Positions 1-7,926 of a DNA stretch of 64,000 nt are shown here, piece by piece; position 1 is the stretch's first letter, and every line of letters begins with the position of its first letter. The DNA is from Dysgonomonas sp. HDW5A (lineage in GTDB: Bacteria > Bacteroidota > Bacteroidia > Bacteroidales > Dysgonomonadaceae). The position numbers were made by a program, and so were the translations under genes. The notes under the pieces were generated by a model. It worked only from the letters and a program-made list of their open reading frames with translations, was not told the DNA's origin and did not search any database. The stretch lies in contig NZ_CP049857.1 in assembly GCF_011299555.1 (NCBI RefSeq), forward strand, positions 1,736,001 through 1,800,000, written 5' to 3'.

Positions 1-2
1 TA

Positions 3-680
3 AACTTTACCGATAAGCAATTGTCCGTTAAACGGGTTTACGCTAGCCTCTTGTTTTTAGCTTTCGTACTTACATTAGCTACTGCAATTACATATTCTCT
101 TTTATCGAAGCCTGTATTTGTTACCCGATATATGACACCAATTCTAGGTTTACTTTATCTGGGCTTTGCCATTTTTCTGGCTTCATTCGATTGGAAGAAA
201 ACACAGAATAAGGTCGTTCTATTTCTGATGTTCCTTATCCTTGCTTATTTTTCTTTCAATCACTATTCATTGCAATACAGAACGAATCAGTATAATGAAC
301 GGGTACAAGCAAAAATAGTAGATTTTGCAGAGGAAAGACTCGATGATAAAACTGCTTTTGTGTATTCCGATACTCGAAGTTTTTCGATAGCAGCCATACC
401 TTTATTCTTTCCCGATTCAAAACATTATATTCGAATACGATTAACAGGTAAGTACTATAAAAAATATTTAGAAAATTTTAAATCTATTCCTATCTTTGAT
501 TTTGACGATATTGATACTACTTATACCAAAATTTTGGTAGTAAAGAATATCGATAACGATGATTCTTTTATGAAAGTGGAAGAAGATTCGATTGAAATAG
601 TTAAGTACTTCGATATAATCGACAGACAAGATATTGAAGGGCATGTCGTTTACCAGTTGCAGAGAAAGAATAGAAATTAA
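3..680 (+). CDS. C-terminal part of a membrane glycosyltransferase (family 39/PMT-like), cut by window edge
   Basis: The reading frame is open to the left edge, so the true start lies outside the window. The visible part has three hydrophobic segments (about residues 8-27, 36-54 and 65-80 of the visible frame) followed by a soluble tail of about 130 residues. The motif RYMTPILGLLYL resembles the 'RY..P..PLL' segment before the last helices of dolichyl-phosphate-mannose mannosyltransferase-like (GT39/ArnT-type) enzymes, and the tail would be the extracytoplasmic C-terminal domain. These enzymes move sugars from lipid carriers to proteins or lipid A; which substrate applies here cannot be told. 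It ends 65 bp before recG on the same strand. The family call is moderate because the catalytic N-terminal loop is not visible. Confidence 0.5.
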   Translation, partial: NFTDKQLSVKRVYASLLFLAFVLTLATAITYSLLSKPVFVTRYMTPILGLLYLGFAIFLASFDWKKTQNKVVLFLMFLILAYFSFNHYSLQYRTNQYNERVQAKIVDFAEERLDDKTAFVYSDTRSFSIAAIPLFFPDSKHYIRIRLTGKYYKKYLENFKSIPIFDFDDIDTTYTKILVVKNIDNDDSFMKVEEDSIEIVKYFDIIDRQDIEGHVVYQLQRKNRN

Positions 681-745
681 TAATATAGCTGATTGAAGTA
701 CAATTTAGTCAGCAAAACTAAAAAAGTGCTAGACCTCGTTTCATC

Positions 746-2842
746 ATGGCTGATATATCCAATACAGACATAAAATACTTACCCGGAGTTGGACCTAAGA
801 AAGCAGAAATACTTAACAAAGAGATTGATGTTTTTTCGGTTGAAGATCTGTTGCATTATTATCCCTACAAGTACATTGACAGGAGCCGTATCTACTATAT
901 TCACGAAGTAGATGGCAATATGCCTTATATTCAGCTAAAAGGTCGGATAACGGCTTTTGAAACAATGGGAGAAGGTCGAAATAAAAGATTGGTTGCCCAT
1001 TTTACCGATGGGACAGGTTTTATTGATCTGGTTTGGTTTCAAGGAGCACGTTATATAGCCGATAAATACAAGGTAAATCTTACCTATCTGGTTTTTGGAA
1101 AACCAACCGCTTTTGGTAATAAATTCAATATAGCTCATCCTGATATTGAGCCTTATATTGAAGAGAAGGTAGAGCAAACCAATCTGCTTGGGTATTACAA
1201 TACTACAGAGAAGATGAAAACGCATTATCTGAATTCAAAAGCAATTCAAAAGATAATGATGAGTGCATTACCCTCGGCACTGCCTCATGTGGTTGAAACT
1301 CTTCCTCAGTCGATTATTGATACAGCTAAATTATTACCATTAAAAGAAGCAATACGTAATATCCATTTTCCCCTTAACCCTTCCATTCTAAGAGATGCAC
1401 AGTACCGCTTAAAATTTGAGGAGCTATTCTATTTACAACTCAATATTTTAAGATATACTTCCGATAGAAGGGCTAAATTAAAAGGGTTCGTATTTTCTTT
1501 AGTCGGTGATTACTTTAATTCTTTCTACGAAAAGAATCTTCCTTTCGAATTGACTAATGCACAGAAGCGAATTATCAGAGAGATTCGTCAGGATATGGCT
1601 ACAGGAGAGCAAATGAATCGTTTGCTGCAAGGAGATGTGGGTAGTGGAAAAACATTGGTGGCACTTATGATTATGTTGATCGCCATGGGAAATGGCTTTC
1701 AAGCTTCTATGATGGCTCCTACCGAAATTTTGGCTAATCAGCATTTTGCTACTATTCAGGAATTTCTGTTCGGATTAAATATCAATGTTGAACTCCTGAC
1801 AGGTTCCACTAAAAAGAAGAAACGTGAAGAAATTCACTCCCGTCTTTTGACAGGAGATATTCACATTCTTATCGGTACGCATGCGTTGATTGAAGATACT
1901 GTTCAATTCGGTAACTTAGGATTGGTAGTTATCGATGAACAGCACCGTTTTGGAGTGGCTCAAAGAGCAAAATTGTGGACAAAGAATGTAAATCCGCCAC
2001 ATATGTTGGTAATGACGGCAACCCCCATACCCCGTACATTGGCTATGACTGTGTATGGTGATCTGGATGTGTCGGTAATTGACGAGTTACCTCCCGGACG
2101 TAAGCCTATACAAACCATACATCAGTATGATAAAAGACGGGGGGCATTATATAATTCGATCCGCAAACAACTCTCAGAAGGTCGTCAAATATATTTTGTA
2201 TACCCTTTGATCGAAGAAAGTGAGAAAATAGATCTGAAAAACCTCGAAGAAGGGTATGAGCATATTTGCGAAATTTTTCCCGAGTACACAGTTTGTAAAG
2301 TACATGGAAAAATGAAGCCTGCAGAAAAAGATGCCGAGATGGCTCGTTTCGTAAAAAACGAAGCTCAAATTATGGTAGCCACTACGGTTATCGAAGTGGG
2401 TGTAAATGTCCCCAATGCATCGGTTATGGTTATCGAGAGCGCTCAGCGCTTTGGGCTGTCACAGCTGCATCAGTTGAGAGGTCGGGTAGGTAGAGGCGCC
2501 GATCAGTCGTATTGTATCCTTATAACGCCTTATGAGTTGTCGGCAGACTCTCGTAAGCGTATCAATATAATGGTTGAAAGCAATGATGGATTCGAAATTG
2601 CCGAGGCCGATTTAAAACTCAGAGGTCCCGGCGACCTCGAGGGAACACAACAGAGTGGCATTGCTTTTAATTTGAAGATAGCCGACATTGTGAGAGATTC
2701 TCAGATAATGGGATATGCACGTGATGTGGCAAAAGAAGTTATGGATAGCGATCCTACTTTTGAGAAGCCTGAAAACCAGATCCTAAAGAGACAATTACGT
2801 AAATTAGGCGGTAATCGGTATAATTGGGGCTTGATCAGCTAA
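746..2842 (+). CDS. recG: ATP-dependent DNA helicase RecG
   Basis: RecG remodels stalled replication forks and branch-migrates Holliday junctions. The 698-residue length is normal for the family. The N-terminal wedge/OB region (about 1-260) opens with a helix-hairpin-like 'LPGVGPKKAEIL'. The superfamily 2 helicase core follows: Walker A GDVGSGKT (about 295-302), the DEQH box (about 396), motif III TATPIPRT, and motif VI QLRGRVGRG. The C-terminal RecG signature 'ADLKLRGPGDLEGTQQSG' is present. Start ATG at 746 gives the usual N-terminus. The gene stands alone and is followed by a hairpin terminator. No anomalies were seen. Confidence 0.97.
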   Translation: MADISNTDIKYLPGVGPKKAEILNKEIDVFSVEDLLHYYPYKYIDRSRIYYIHEVDGNMPYIQLKGRITAFETMGEGRNKRLVAHFTDGTGFIDLVWFQGARYIADKYKVNLTYLVFGKPTAFGNKFNIAHPDIEPYIEEKVEQTNLLGYYNTTEKMKTHYLNSKAIQKIMMSALPSALPHVVETLPQSIIDTAKLLPLKEAIRNIHFPLNPSILRDAQYRLKFEELFYLQLNILRYTSDRRAKLKGFVFSLVGDYFNSFYEKNLPFELTNAQKRIIREIRQDMATGEQMNRLLQGDVGSGKTLVALMIMLIAMGNGFQASMMAPTEILANQHFATIQEFLFGLNINVELLTGSTKKKKREEIHSRLLTGDIHILIGTHALIEDTVQFGNLGLVVIDEQHRFGVAQRAKLWTKNVNPPHMLVMTATPIPRTLAMTVYGDLDVSVIDELPPGRKPIQTIHQYDKRRGALYNSIRKQLSEGRQIYFVYPLIEESEKIDLKNLEEGYEHICEIFPEYTVCKVHGKMKPAEKDAEMARFVKNEAQIMVATTVIEVGVNVPNASVMVIESAQRFGLSQLHQLRGRVGRGADQSYCILITPYELSADSRKRINIMVESNDGFEIAEADLKLRGPGDLEGTQQSGIAFNLKIADIVRDSQIMGYARDVAKEVMDSDPTFEKPENQILKRQLRKLGGNRYNWGLIS

Positions 2843-2848
2843 TGTAAA

Positions 2849-2883
2849 AAAGAAACAAACCTTTAAGGTTTGCTTCTTTAATT
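2849..2883. terminator. Bidirectional hairpin terminator between recG and the GntR gene
   Basis: A stem of about 13 bp (2849-2862 with 2866-2879, one mismatch) lies just after the recG stop and before the end of the convergent GntR gene. It is A-rich on the left and T-rich on the right, so it can serve both strands. Confidence 0.65.
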
Positions 2884-2916
2884 CTTAATGCATAATAACG
2901 TAATTCTTGTGTCTGT

Positions 2917-3297
2917 TTAAATAAGGCTCGACTCATTAGCTCTTTTATTGCTTTTATATAAGTCTATCAGTTCACCTAATGTTATCTTTAAAGAATTCAT
3001 GGTTGCAAAGAACTCTGGTACTTGATTTTCATAAAATGACCTTCTCATTAGTTCGAGAGCATTCTTGTAAGAATCTTTTGTGAGGAAGAGACCAACACCT
3101 CTTTTTGACATTAAAATATCTTCTGATTGCAAAAGTTCGAGTGAGCGCATCAAGGTATTATGATTTACCTCTAATTCTTTTGCAAGCTCTTTTACGGTAG
3201 GGATTTTAGTTTCTTCTTTCCATTCTTTAGATACTATTCTTTGTGAGATTACATCCACAATTTGTAGATAGATTGGTTTGTTTTTATGAAATTCCAT
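2917..3297 (-). CDS. Short GntR-family transcriptional regulator (YtrA-like)
   Basis: A DNA-binding repressor of 126 residues. The N-terminal winged helix (about 5-75) has the GntR pattern 'IYLQIVDVISQRI..' followed by 'IPTVKELAKELEVNHNTLMRSLELL' and the wing 'RGVGLFLT'. There is only a short helical C-terminus, which places it in the YtrA-type subgroup. Such regulators usually sit in front of an ABC transporter operon that they control; here no transporter is adjacent, since the gene converges on recG and diverges from a flippase-like gene. Targets are therefore unknown. It is probably autoregulated through the 3300-3360 region. Confidence 0.85.
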   Translation of the reverse strand: MEFHKNKPIYLQIVDVISQRIVSKEWKEETKIPTVKELAKELEVNHNTLMRSLELLQSEDILMSKRGVGLFLTKDSYKNALELMRRSFYENQVPEFFATMNSLKITLGELIDLYKSNKRANESSLI

Positions 3298-3325
3298 TGT
3301 GTTGTTAATTTAGAGAGTTACAGTA

Positions 3326-3333
3326 CAAATATA
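3326..3333 (-). promoter_or_regulatory. Candidate -7 box for the GntR gene
   Basis: On the minus strand the sequence reads TATATTTG, a match to the Bacteroidetes -7 consensus TAnnTTTG, about 30 bp upstream of the GntR start. No good -33 TTG lies at the expected spacing, so support is moderate. Confidence 0.4.
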
Positions 3334-3476
3334 GCACTAGTTTTCTATATAAATAGTTTGTTGATTAAAATTTTTGACAATATAAGGATTTTTTAATTGT
3401 AAATAATCTGTTTAATTTCAGAATTTTAGATAAAAACAGCACTCTATATATCTGTAATTTGTTGAGGCGTGTTAAC

Positions 3477-3501
3477 TTTTATCCCTTTTTATCGGATAAA
3501 A
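3477..3501. repeat. 8-bp inverted repeat in the GntR/flippase intergenic region
   Basis: TTTTATCC and GGATAAAA are separated by 9 bp in the 288-bp gap between divergent genes. It could be an operator for either gene; no function can be assigned from sequence. Confidence 0.35.
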
Positions 3502-3585
3502 TTCAAAATGAGTAATTAACATTAGAATCAAGAATTACGAGCGGTTAAATTAACCAATATTAGTAATTCATAATCGAATATAAAT

Positions 3586-4653
3586 ATGACTGAACAGTCA
3601 ACAAAAGTTAGTACCTGGAAAATACTTATACCCACTCTTCTTGGTGTTGGGGTAATTATTTATATGTTTTCAAAAGACTTGTTGGGAGAAGAAAATGCTG
3701 CCCAATTAGCAGAACTTAAAAATATAAGTATTACATGGAATACTGTATTTTGGTTTTTTATAGCCTTGCTTTTGATGGTAGGTCGTGATCTTGGTTTTAC
3801 CATTCGGTATCGATATCTGACCGAAAAGATGCTTTCATGGAAACAATCATTAAAGATAACGTTGCTTGCCGAATTTGGTACGGCGGTAACTCCATCATCG
3901 GTTGGAGGATCGAGTATGGCGGTGCTGTTTTTGTCGAAAGAGAACATACCCGTAGGAAGAAGCACGGCTATGGTTTTTGTAACGATGTTGCTTGATGAAA
4001 TGTTTTTTGTAGTAACCTTCCCTTTATTATTACTATTTGTTCCCGTTGATACATTATTTCCCGAGATTAACACTATACAAATGGGGGTGATTACCTTATT
4101 TATTGCTGCATATATTATAAAGGTGGTGATTTGTATTTGTCTTATCACCGGCCTATTTTTCAAACCTCAAGCGATAAGATGGCTCCTTATCAAAATATTC
4201 AGGTTGCCTTTTCTTCGTCGCTGGTATAGAGGAGCCGTAAAAGCAGGAGATGATCTTATTATCAGTGCCAGAGAAATAAGAGGAAAATCATTCTCTTACT
4301 GGTGGCCCATAATCCTGGCTACAATTCTGTCTTGGTCTTCCCGCTTTTTGGTAGTTAATGCTCTTTTTATGGCATTTTTCTCCGTATCGGATCATATGCT
4401 GATTTTTGCCAGACAATTTGTAATGTGGGTATTGATGATACTTAGCTTTACACCCGGAGCAAGCGGTTTGAGTGAGTTGATATTTAAAAATTATTTAAGT
4501 GCTTTAATCCCGATCTCAGGACTTGTTCCCGTTATCATTGTATTATGGCGATTGTTAAGTTACTATAATTACCTTTTTATCGGAGCTATTCTCGTTCCAC
4601 GCTGGGCAAGTAAAGCTTTTAAGAAAAAAGAAAAAACACAAGAAGTATTATGA
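3586..4653 (+). CDS. LPG-synthase TM-domain / UPF0104 family flippase-like membrane protein
   Basis: A polytopic inner-membrane protein of 355 residues with about eight hydrophobic segments and conserved features of the lysylphosphatidylglycerol synthase transmembrane family (YbhN/MprF-N-like). These are 'EFGTAVTPSSVGGSSMAVLFL' at about 103-123 and 'TPGASGLSEL' at about 297-306. Members are thought to move lipids or lipid-linked sugars across the membrane. There is no synthase (GNAT) domain, so it would not make lysyl-PG. It overlaps the downstream esterase gene by 4 bp (ATGA), so the two are very likely co-transcribed and translationally coupled. The substrate is unknown. Confidence 0.8.
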   Translation: MTEQSTKVSTWKILIPTLLGVGVIIYMFSKDLLGEENAAQLAELKNISITWNTVFWFFIALLLMVGRDLGFTIRYRYLTEKMLSWKQSLKITLLAEFGTAVTPSSVGGSSMAVLFLSKENIPVGRSTAMVFVTMLLDEMFFVVTFPLLLLFVPVDTLFPEINTIQMGVITLFIAAYIIKVVICICLITGLFFKPQAIRWLLIKIFRLPFLRRWYRGAVKAGDDLIISAREIRGKSFSYWWPIILATILSWSSRFLVVNALFMAFFSVSDHMLIFARQFVMWVLMILSFTPGASGLSELIFKNYLSALIPISGLVPVIIVLWRLLSYYNYLFIGAILVPRWASKAFKKKEKTQEVL

Positions 4654-5492
4654 AAAACAAAGTTTCGTACCGTTTTGCTTATGTATTATTACTATTAATC
4701 ATAGGTAACACATTCTCACTATTTTCACAGCAAATAGATACTGTTGAGGTATATAGTCCGAAAATGAATTTGGAGGTGAAGAATGTAATTATTTTACCGG
4801 ATGGATATGATGCTCAATCAGACAAAACATATCCCGTGGTATATCTTCTGCATGGATATGGAGGTAATCATTTATCATGGCTTAAAACTGTAAAACCAAC
4901 CTTGCCTCAATTGGCAACAAAATTGGAGTTTATCATAGTTTGTCCCGATGGAAAGAACAGTTGGTATTGGGATAGTCCGGTGAATCCGAAATCTCAATAC
5001 GATACATATGTCAGTAATGAGTTGGTGAGCTATGTCGATGATCATTATAAAACGATACAATCGCCGAAGGGTAGGGCAATATCGGGTTTTAGTATGGGAG
5101 GGCATGGTGCCTTGTGGTTAACCATACAACATCCTGATGTATTTGGTGTTTGCGGGTCGATGAGTGGTGGAGTAGATATCCGCCCTTTTCCCAACAATTG
5201 GGAAATGTCTAAAGTTATGGGTCGCTACGCCGATAATAAATCTCTTTGGGATGCGAATACTGTCATTACAAATGTCGATAAGCTGGCAGGTATACCTTTG
5301 ATTTTTGATTGTGGTCAGGATGACTTCTTTTTGGAGGTGAATGAAAATCTACATAAACTTCTTTTGACGAAGAAAATTCAACACACTTATATTATGACTT
5401 CGGGTGAACACAATGCTCAATATTGGAATAAGGCGGTAGAATGGCAGTTGGATTTTTTTGCAAAATTCTTTTCTCTTGAAAAAAGTAATTAA
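4650..5492 (+). CDS. Secreted alpha/beta-hydrolase esterase (esterase D / XynC-like)
   Basis: The N-terminus has a signal peptide ('YVLLLLIIGNTFSLFSQ', cleavage about residue 26). The rest is a complete alpha/beta hydrolase: the oxyanion motif 'LLHGYGGNH', the nucleophile elbow GFSMGGHGA (Ser about 152), a candidate Asp in 'DCGQDDFF', and a C-terminal His in 'SGEHNAQYW'. This is the putative esterase family that includes mycolyltransferase Ag85, S-formylglutathione hydrolase and feruloyl/acetyl xylan esterases. A periplasmic or secreted carbohydrate esterase is the likeliest role. The start overlaps the upstream flippase-like gene, which suggests a shared pathway, perhaps removal or transfer of acyl groups on an envelope glycolipid; that link is inference. 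Confidence 0.8.
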   Translation: MKNKVSYRFAYVLLLLIIGNTFSLFSQQIDTVEVYSPKMNLEVKNVIILPDGYDAQSDKTYPVVYLLHGYGGNHLSWLKTVKPTLPQLATKLEFIIVCPDGKNSWYWDSPVNPKSQYDTYVSNELVSYVDDHYKTIQSPKGRAISGFSMGGHGALWLTIQHPDVFGVCGSMSGGVDIRPFPNNWEMSKVMGRYADNKSLWDANTVITNVDKLAGIPLIFDCGQDDFFLEVNENLHKLLLTKKIQHTYIMTSGEHNAQYWNKAVEWQLDFFAKFFSLEKSN

Positions 5493-5520
5493 GTTCTCAG
5501 AACTATTTATTGCTTTGGCT
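5491..5520 (+). repeat. Short hairpin repeat after stop codon (copy A)
   Basis: AGTTC-tca-GAACT directly after the esterase stop, followed by TATTTATTGCTTTGGC. 28 of 30 bases match 32061-32090, which lies just downstream of the M28 peptidase gene. It may be a weak terminator or a mobile mini-repeat. Confidence 0.5.
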
Positions 5521-5524
5521 GTAG

Positions 5525-5582
5525 GAATGAATGAACCTGTGTGTTCACCTATTCAAGGCAGACACATAGATCTGCCCCTACT
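5525..5582. repeat. REP-like palindromic doublet
   Basis: Two adjacent imperfect palindromes: TGAACctgtgtGTTCA (around 5529-5543) and GGCAGAcacatagatCTGCC followed by CCTAC (around 5555-5582). The 3' end GCCCCTAC is the same as in the palindrome at 39214-39270. This layout is that of REP elements mobilised by RAYT (IS200-like) transposases. No RAYT gene is in the window. Confidence 0.5.
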
Positions 5583-5636
5583 AATAAAGATAGATCATTA
5601 ATATCAATCAGTAGCTGGGATTATATGTTCTATTTG

Positions 5637-6080
5637 ATTGTCTTTTTATTCTACGCGCAATCGAAGATTGCTTGTATTCCTTTTGCCCAAATCCGCAAAA
5701 GGAATCAAAAAGGCTTTGTGCTGCGTGGCTCGCCTGTCTGACCTAAAGCTTACAGGCTAAACTAAACCTACTGCCTTACGGCACGTTTAGTTTTACGCCC
5801 GTTTCGCTTGTCAGCCAACGGCTCCGCCACTGATGCACTTGGGCTGACGCACGCAAACAACTTTTGTCCGTCAGGCTCTACGACCTTGGCGGTTGCACGG
5901 GGTACCCGCAGGATGAAAAAAGCGTTAAGAAACAAAAGGATATCGTTCGTTAAATGTTTTCTTTTGTTTTAGCTTTCGAGACCGTAGCGGGTCGGGCAAA
6001 AGGCACAGTCTTGATCTTTTGTTTCGTTTTGCATCAAGGCAAAATGAAAAACAAACCCATAAGGGTGCGTTAGAATAATA
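5637..6080. repeat. Dispersed G+C-rich structured repeat, copy 1
   Basis: About 440 bp, nearly the same as 56277-56657. Line 5821-5880 alone has 34 of 60 G+C, far above the surroundings. It contains several inverted repeats: CCTTTTGC/GCAAAAGG (about 5681-5704), GCCTGT/ACAGGC (about 5732-5757), and TTTGTTTCGTTTTGC/GCAAAATG-AAAAACAAA near 6019-6053. Copy 1 carries about 60 bp (around 5812-5875) missing from copy 2; the missing piece is flanked by the direct repeat GTCAG. Reading frames inside are short and broken between copies, so it is most likely non-coding. Confidence 0.7.
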
Positions 6081-6134
6081 CAACATTAAATATAACAGAT
6101 CAACTACTGATTCGCATCATTAAATATTTTTAAG

Positions 6135-6575
6135 ATGGCTGAACAACAAAAAAAAGAAAAATCTACCACTATTTTAGCATCCAAAACGCGAAAATTGGTG
6201 GTGTCGGAAGATAACGGTAAATGGGGATTTTTAGATCCCGAAACAGGCGAAGCAGTTGTACCGTTTATATATGAATATGCTCATTCTTTCTCAGTAGAAT
6301 TGGCATTGGTTCGATTAAATGGTTGGTGGGGTTATGTAGATAAAACAGGGAGGCTGGTTATTCCGTGTATATATAATCCTGCATGGTCGTTTACCAAAAC
6401 AGGATTGGCTGCAGTATGTATAGAGGGAAAATGCGGTTTTATAGATCAAACAGGTGAAGTTATTATTCCGTTGGTGTATGATGAAGCCCGATATTTTAAT
6501 AAAGACGGTAAGGCAAAGGTAAAGCTGGACGGCGAAACTTTTTTTATAGATCTGAAAGGAAATCGAGTCGAATAG
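6135..6575 (+). CDS. WG-repeat protein
   Basis: A 146-residue protein made of about three WG beta repeats: 'GKWGFLDPETGEAVVPFIYE', 'GWWGYVDKTGRLVIPCIYN' and 'GKCGFIDQTGEVIIPLVYD', spaced by about 45 residues, with a short charged N-terminus. There is no signal peptide or membrane segment, so it is probably cytoplasmic. WG repeats form beta-propeller or solenoid surfaces for binding, and no catalytic residues are expected. It stands alone after repeat copy 1. Partner unknown. Confidence 0.85.
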   Translation: MAEQQKKEKSTTILASKTRKLVVSEDNGKWGFLDPETGEAVVPFIYEYAHSFSVELALVRLNGWWGYVDKTGRLVIPCIYNPAWSFTKTGLAAVCIEGKCGFIDQTGEVIIPLVYDEARYFNKDGKAKVKLDGETFFIDLKGNRVE

Positions 6576-6686
6576 ATGTGAAAAGAAAATGAGTCATACT
6601 TTAGGAGTGTATCGCAGACTTATTTATCTATATAACAAAATATTATAATGAAAAAACAAGACAAAGAGTATAACTACAAAAATGGA

Positions 6687-6805
6687 TGTCACTTTTGTCA
6701 CTTTTGTAATCTTTTTGGGTTTAATTTGTTGATTTACATTATTTTGATTGTTGACAAAAAACTAACGATTTTGTCACCTTTTTGTATATAATTTGTCACC
6801 TTTGT
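6687..6805 (+). promoter_or_regulatory. Cluster of TGTCAC(C/T)TTTGT motifs before the epimerase gene
   Basis: TGTCACTTTTGT at 6687-6698 and again overlapping at 6696-6707, TGTCACCTTTTTGT at about 6772-6785, and TGTCACCTTTGT at 6794-6805, the last 55 bp before the epimerase start. The same 12-mer occurs at 28844-28855. These may be regulator sites or variants of a promoter box; no role is proven. Confidence 0.35.
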
Positions 6806-6859
6806 TTAATCTTTGTACTAATATGTAGATGAAGTGGAATCCTATAAAAAGCAAAAACT

Positions 6860-7885
6860 ATGAATAGAATAGAACTAGTATACTCACCCTATAATTTGAT
6901 GTTGAAATATCCGTTTACGATTTCAACATACTCCCGAACTACAACACCTGTGGTTTTAGTAGAACTACATTATGACGGGTATATTGGTTACGGTGAGGCC
7001 TCTTTACCGCAATATTTGGGTGAAACACAAGAAAGCGTTATCAGTTTTTTGAAGCAGGTCGATTTGACTCAGTTTTCAGATTTATCTGATATTGATACTA
7101 TTTTAGATTATGTCGATCATATTGCTATTGGAAATACAGCAGCAAAAGCCTCGATAGATATAGCATTACATGACTTAATCGGAAAAATAAGAAACCAATC
7201 GTGGCACGATATCTGGAATCTGAATCCGGAAAATACGCCTAATACAACATACACGATTGGTATTGATACGGATGAAATTGTTAGAAAGAAAACATCTGAA
7301 GTGGCTTCCGATTTTAAGATACTCAAAGTCAAATTAGGCGGAAACGATGATAAACGTATGATCGAAGTAATCCGGTCTGTCACAGATCTCCCATTAGCTA
7401 TTGATGCTAACCAGGGATGGAAAGATCGATCTGAAGCATTAGAGATGGTTTACTGGCTGAAAGAACAAGGAGTTGTACTGATAGAACAACCGATGCTTAA
7501 AACCGATTTGGAGGCTAGTGCCTGGCTTACGGCACATAGTCCTTTACCCATTTTTGCCGATGAATCGGTGCAGAGGCTTGCGGATATGGAGAAGATTAAA
7601 GGAGCTTTCTCGGGAATCAATATCAAGCTGATGAAATGTACGGGTATGAATGAGGCTCATAAAATGATAAACCTTGCTCCATCTTTAGGCTTTGATGTTA
7701 TGTTAGGCTGTATGACGGAGACTTCGTGTGCAATATCTGCTGCATCTCAATTATCTCCCGCTGTAAGCTTTGCCGATCTTGATGGTGCTCTACTTATTAC
7801 GAACGATTGTTTTAGAGGAACCTCAATAAAAAACGGGAAGATTATATTAAATAATCTCCCCGGTATAGGTGTCGAAAAAATATAA
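6860..7885 (+). CDS. Dipeptide epimerase (L-Ala-D/L-Glu epimerase type, enolase superfamily)
   Basis: Epimerises dipeptides such as L-Ala-D-Glu released in murein recycling. The protein (341 residues) has the N-terminal capping domain and a mandelate-racemase-type barrel. The catalytic Lys lies in 'LKVKLGG' (about 155-161); metal ligands are in DANQGW, 'LIEQP' and 'FADES'; the second catalytic Lys lies in 'NIKLMKCTG'. The 'GCMTETS' motif near residue 290 is typical of dipeptide epimerases. The gene is monocistronic. The exact dipeptide specificity cannot be read from the sequence. Confidence 0.88.
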   Translation: MNRIELVYSPYNLMLKYPFTISTYSRTTTPVVLVELHYDGYIGYGEASLPQYLGETQESVISFLKQVDLTQFSDLSDIDTILDYVDHIAIGNTAAKASIDIALHDLIGKIRNQSWHDIWNLNPENTPNTTYTIGIDTDEIVRKKTSEVASDFKILKVKLGGNDDKRMIEVIRSVTDLPLAIDANQGWKDRSEALEMVYWLKEQGVVLIEQPMLKTDLEASAWLTAHSPLPIFADESVQRLADMEKIKGAFSGINIKLMKCTGMNEAHKMINLAPSLGFDVMLGCMTETSCAISAASQLSPAVSFADLDGALLITNDCFRGTSIKNGKIILNNLPGIGVEKI

Positions 7886-7926
7886 GATACAGATTAAGTT
7901 CCCTGAAATTAAATATTTTCTTTTAC

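Noticed and set aside
3660-4163. 167-codon minus-strand frame inside the flippase-like gene
   Set aside because: Antisense shadow of a gene with clear family motifs.
5541-5741. 66-codon frame over the REP doublet and start of repeat copy 1
   Set aside because: It runs across two repeat structures, is not preserved in copy 2 and has no protein-like composition.
6687-6805. Short direct repeats taken for a CRISPR start
   Set aside because: Repeat units are 12 bp with irregular spacing and no spacers of constant length; no cas genes.
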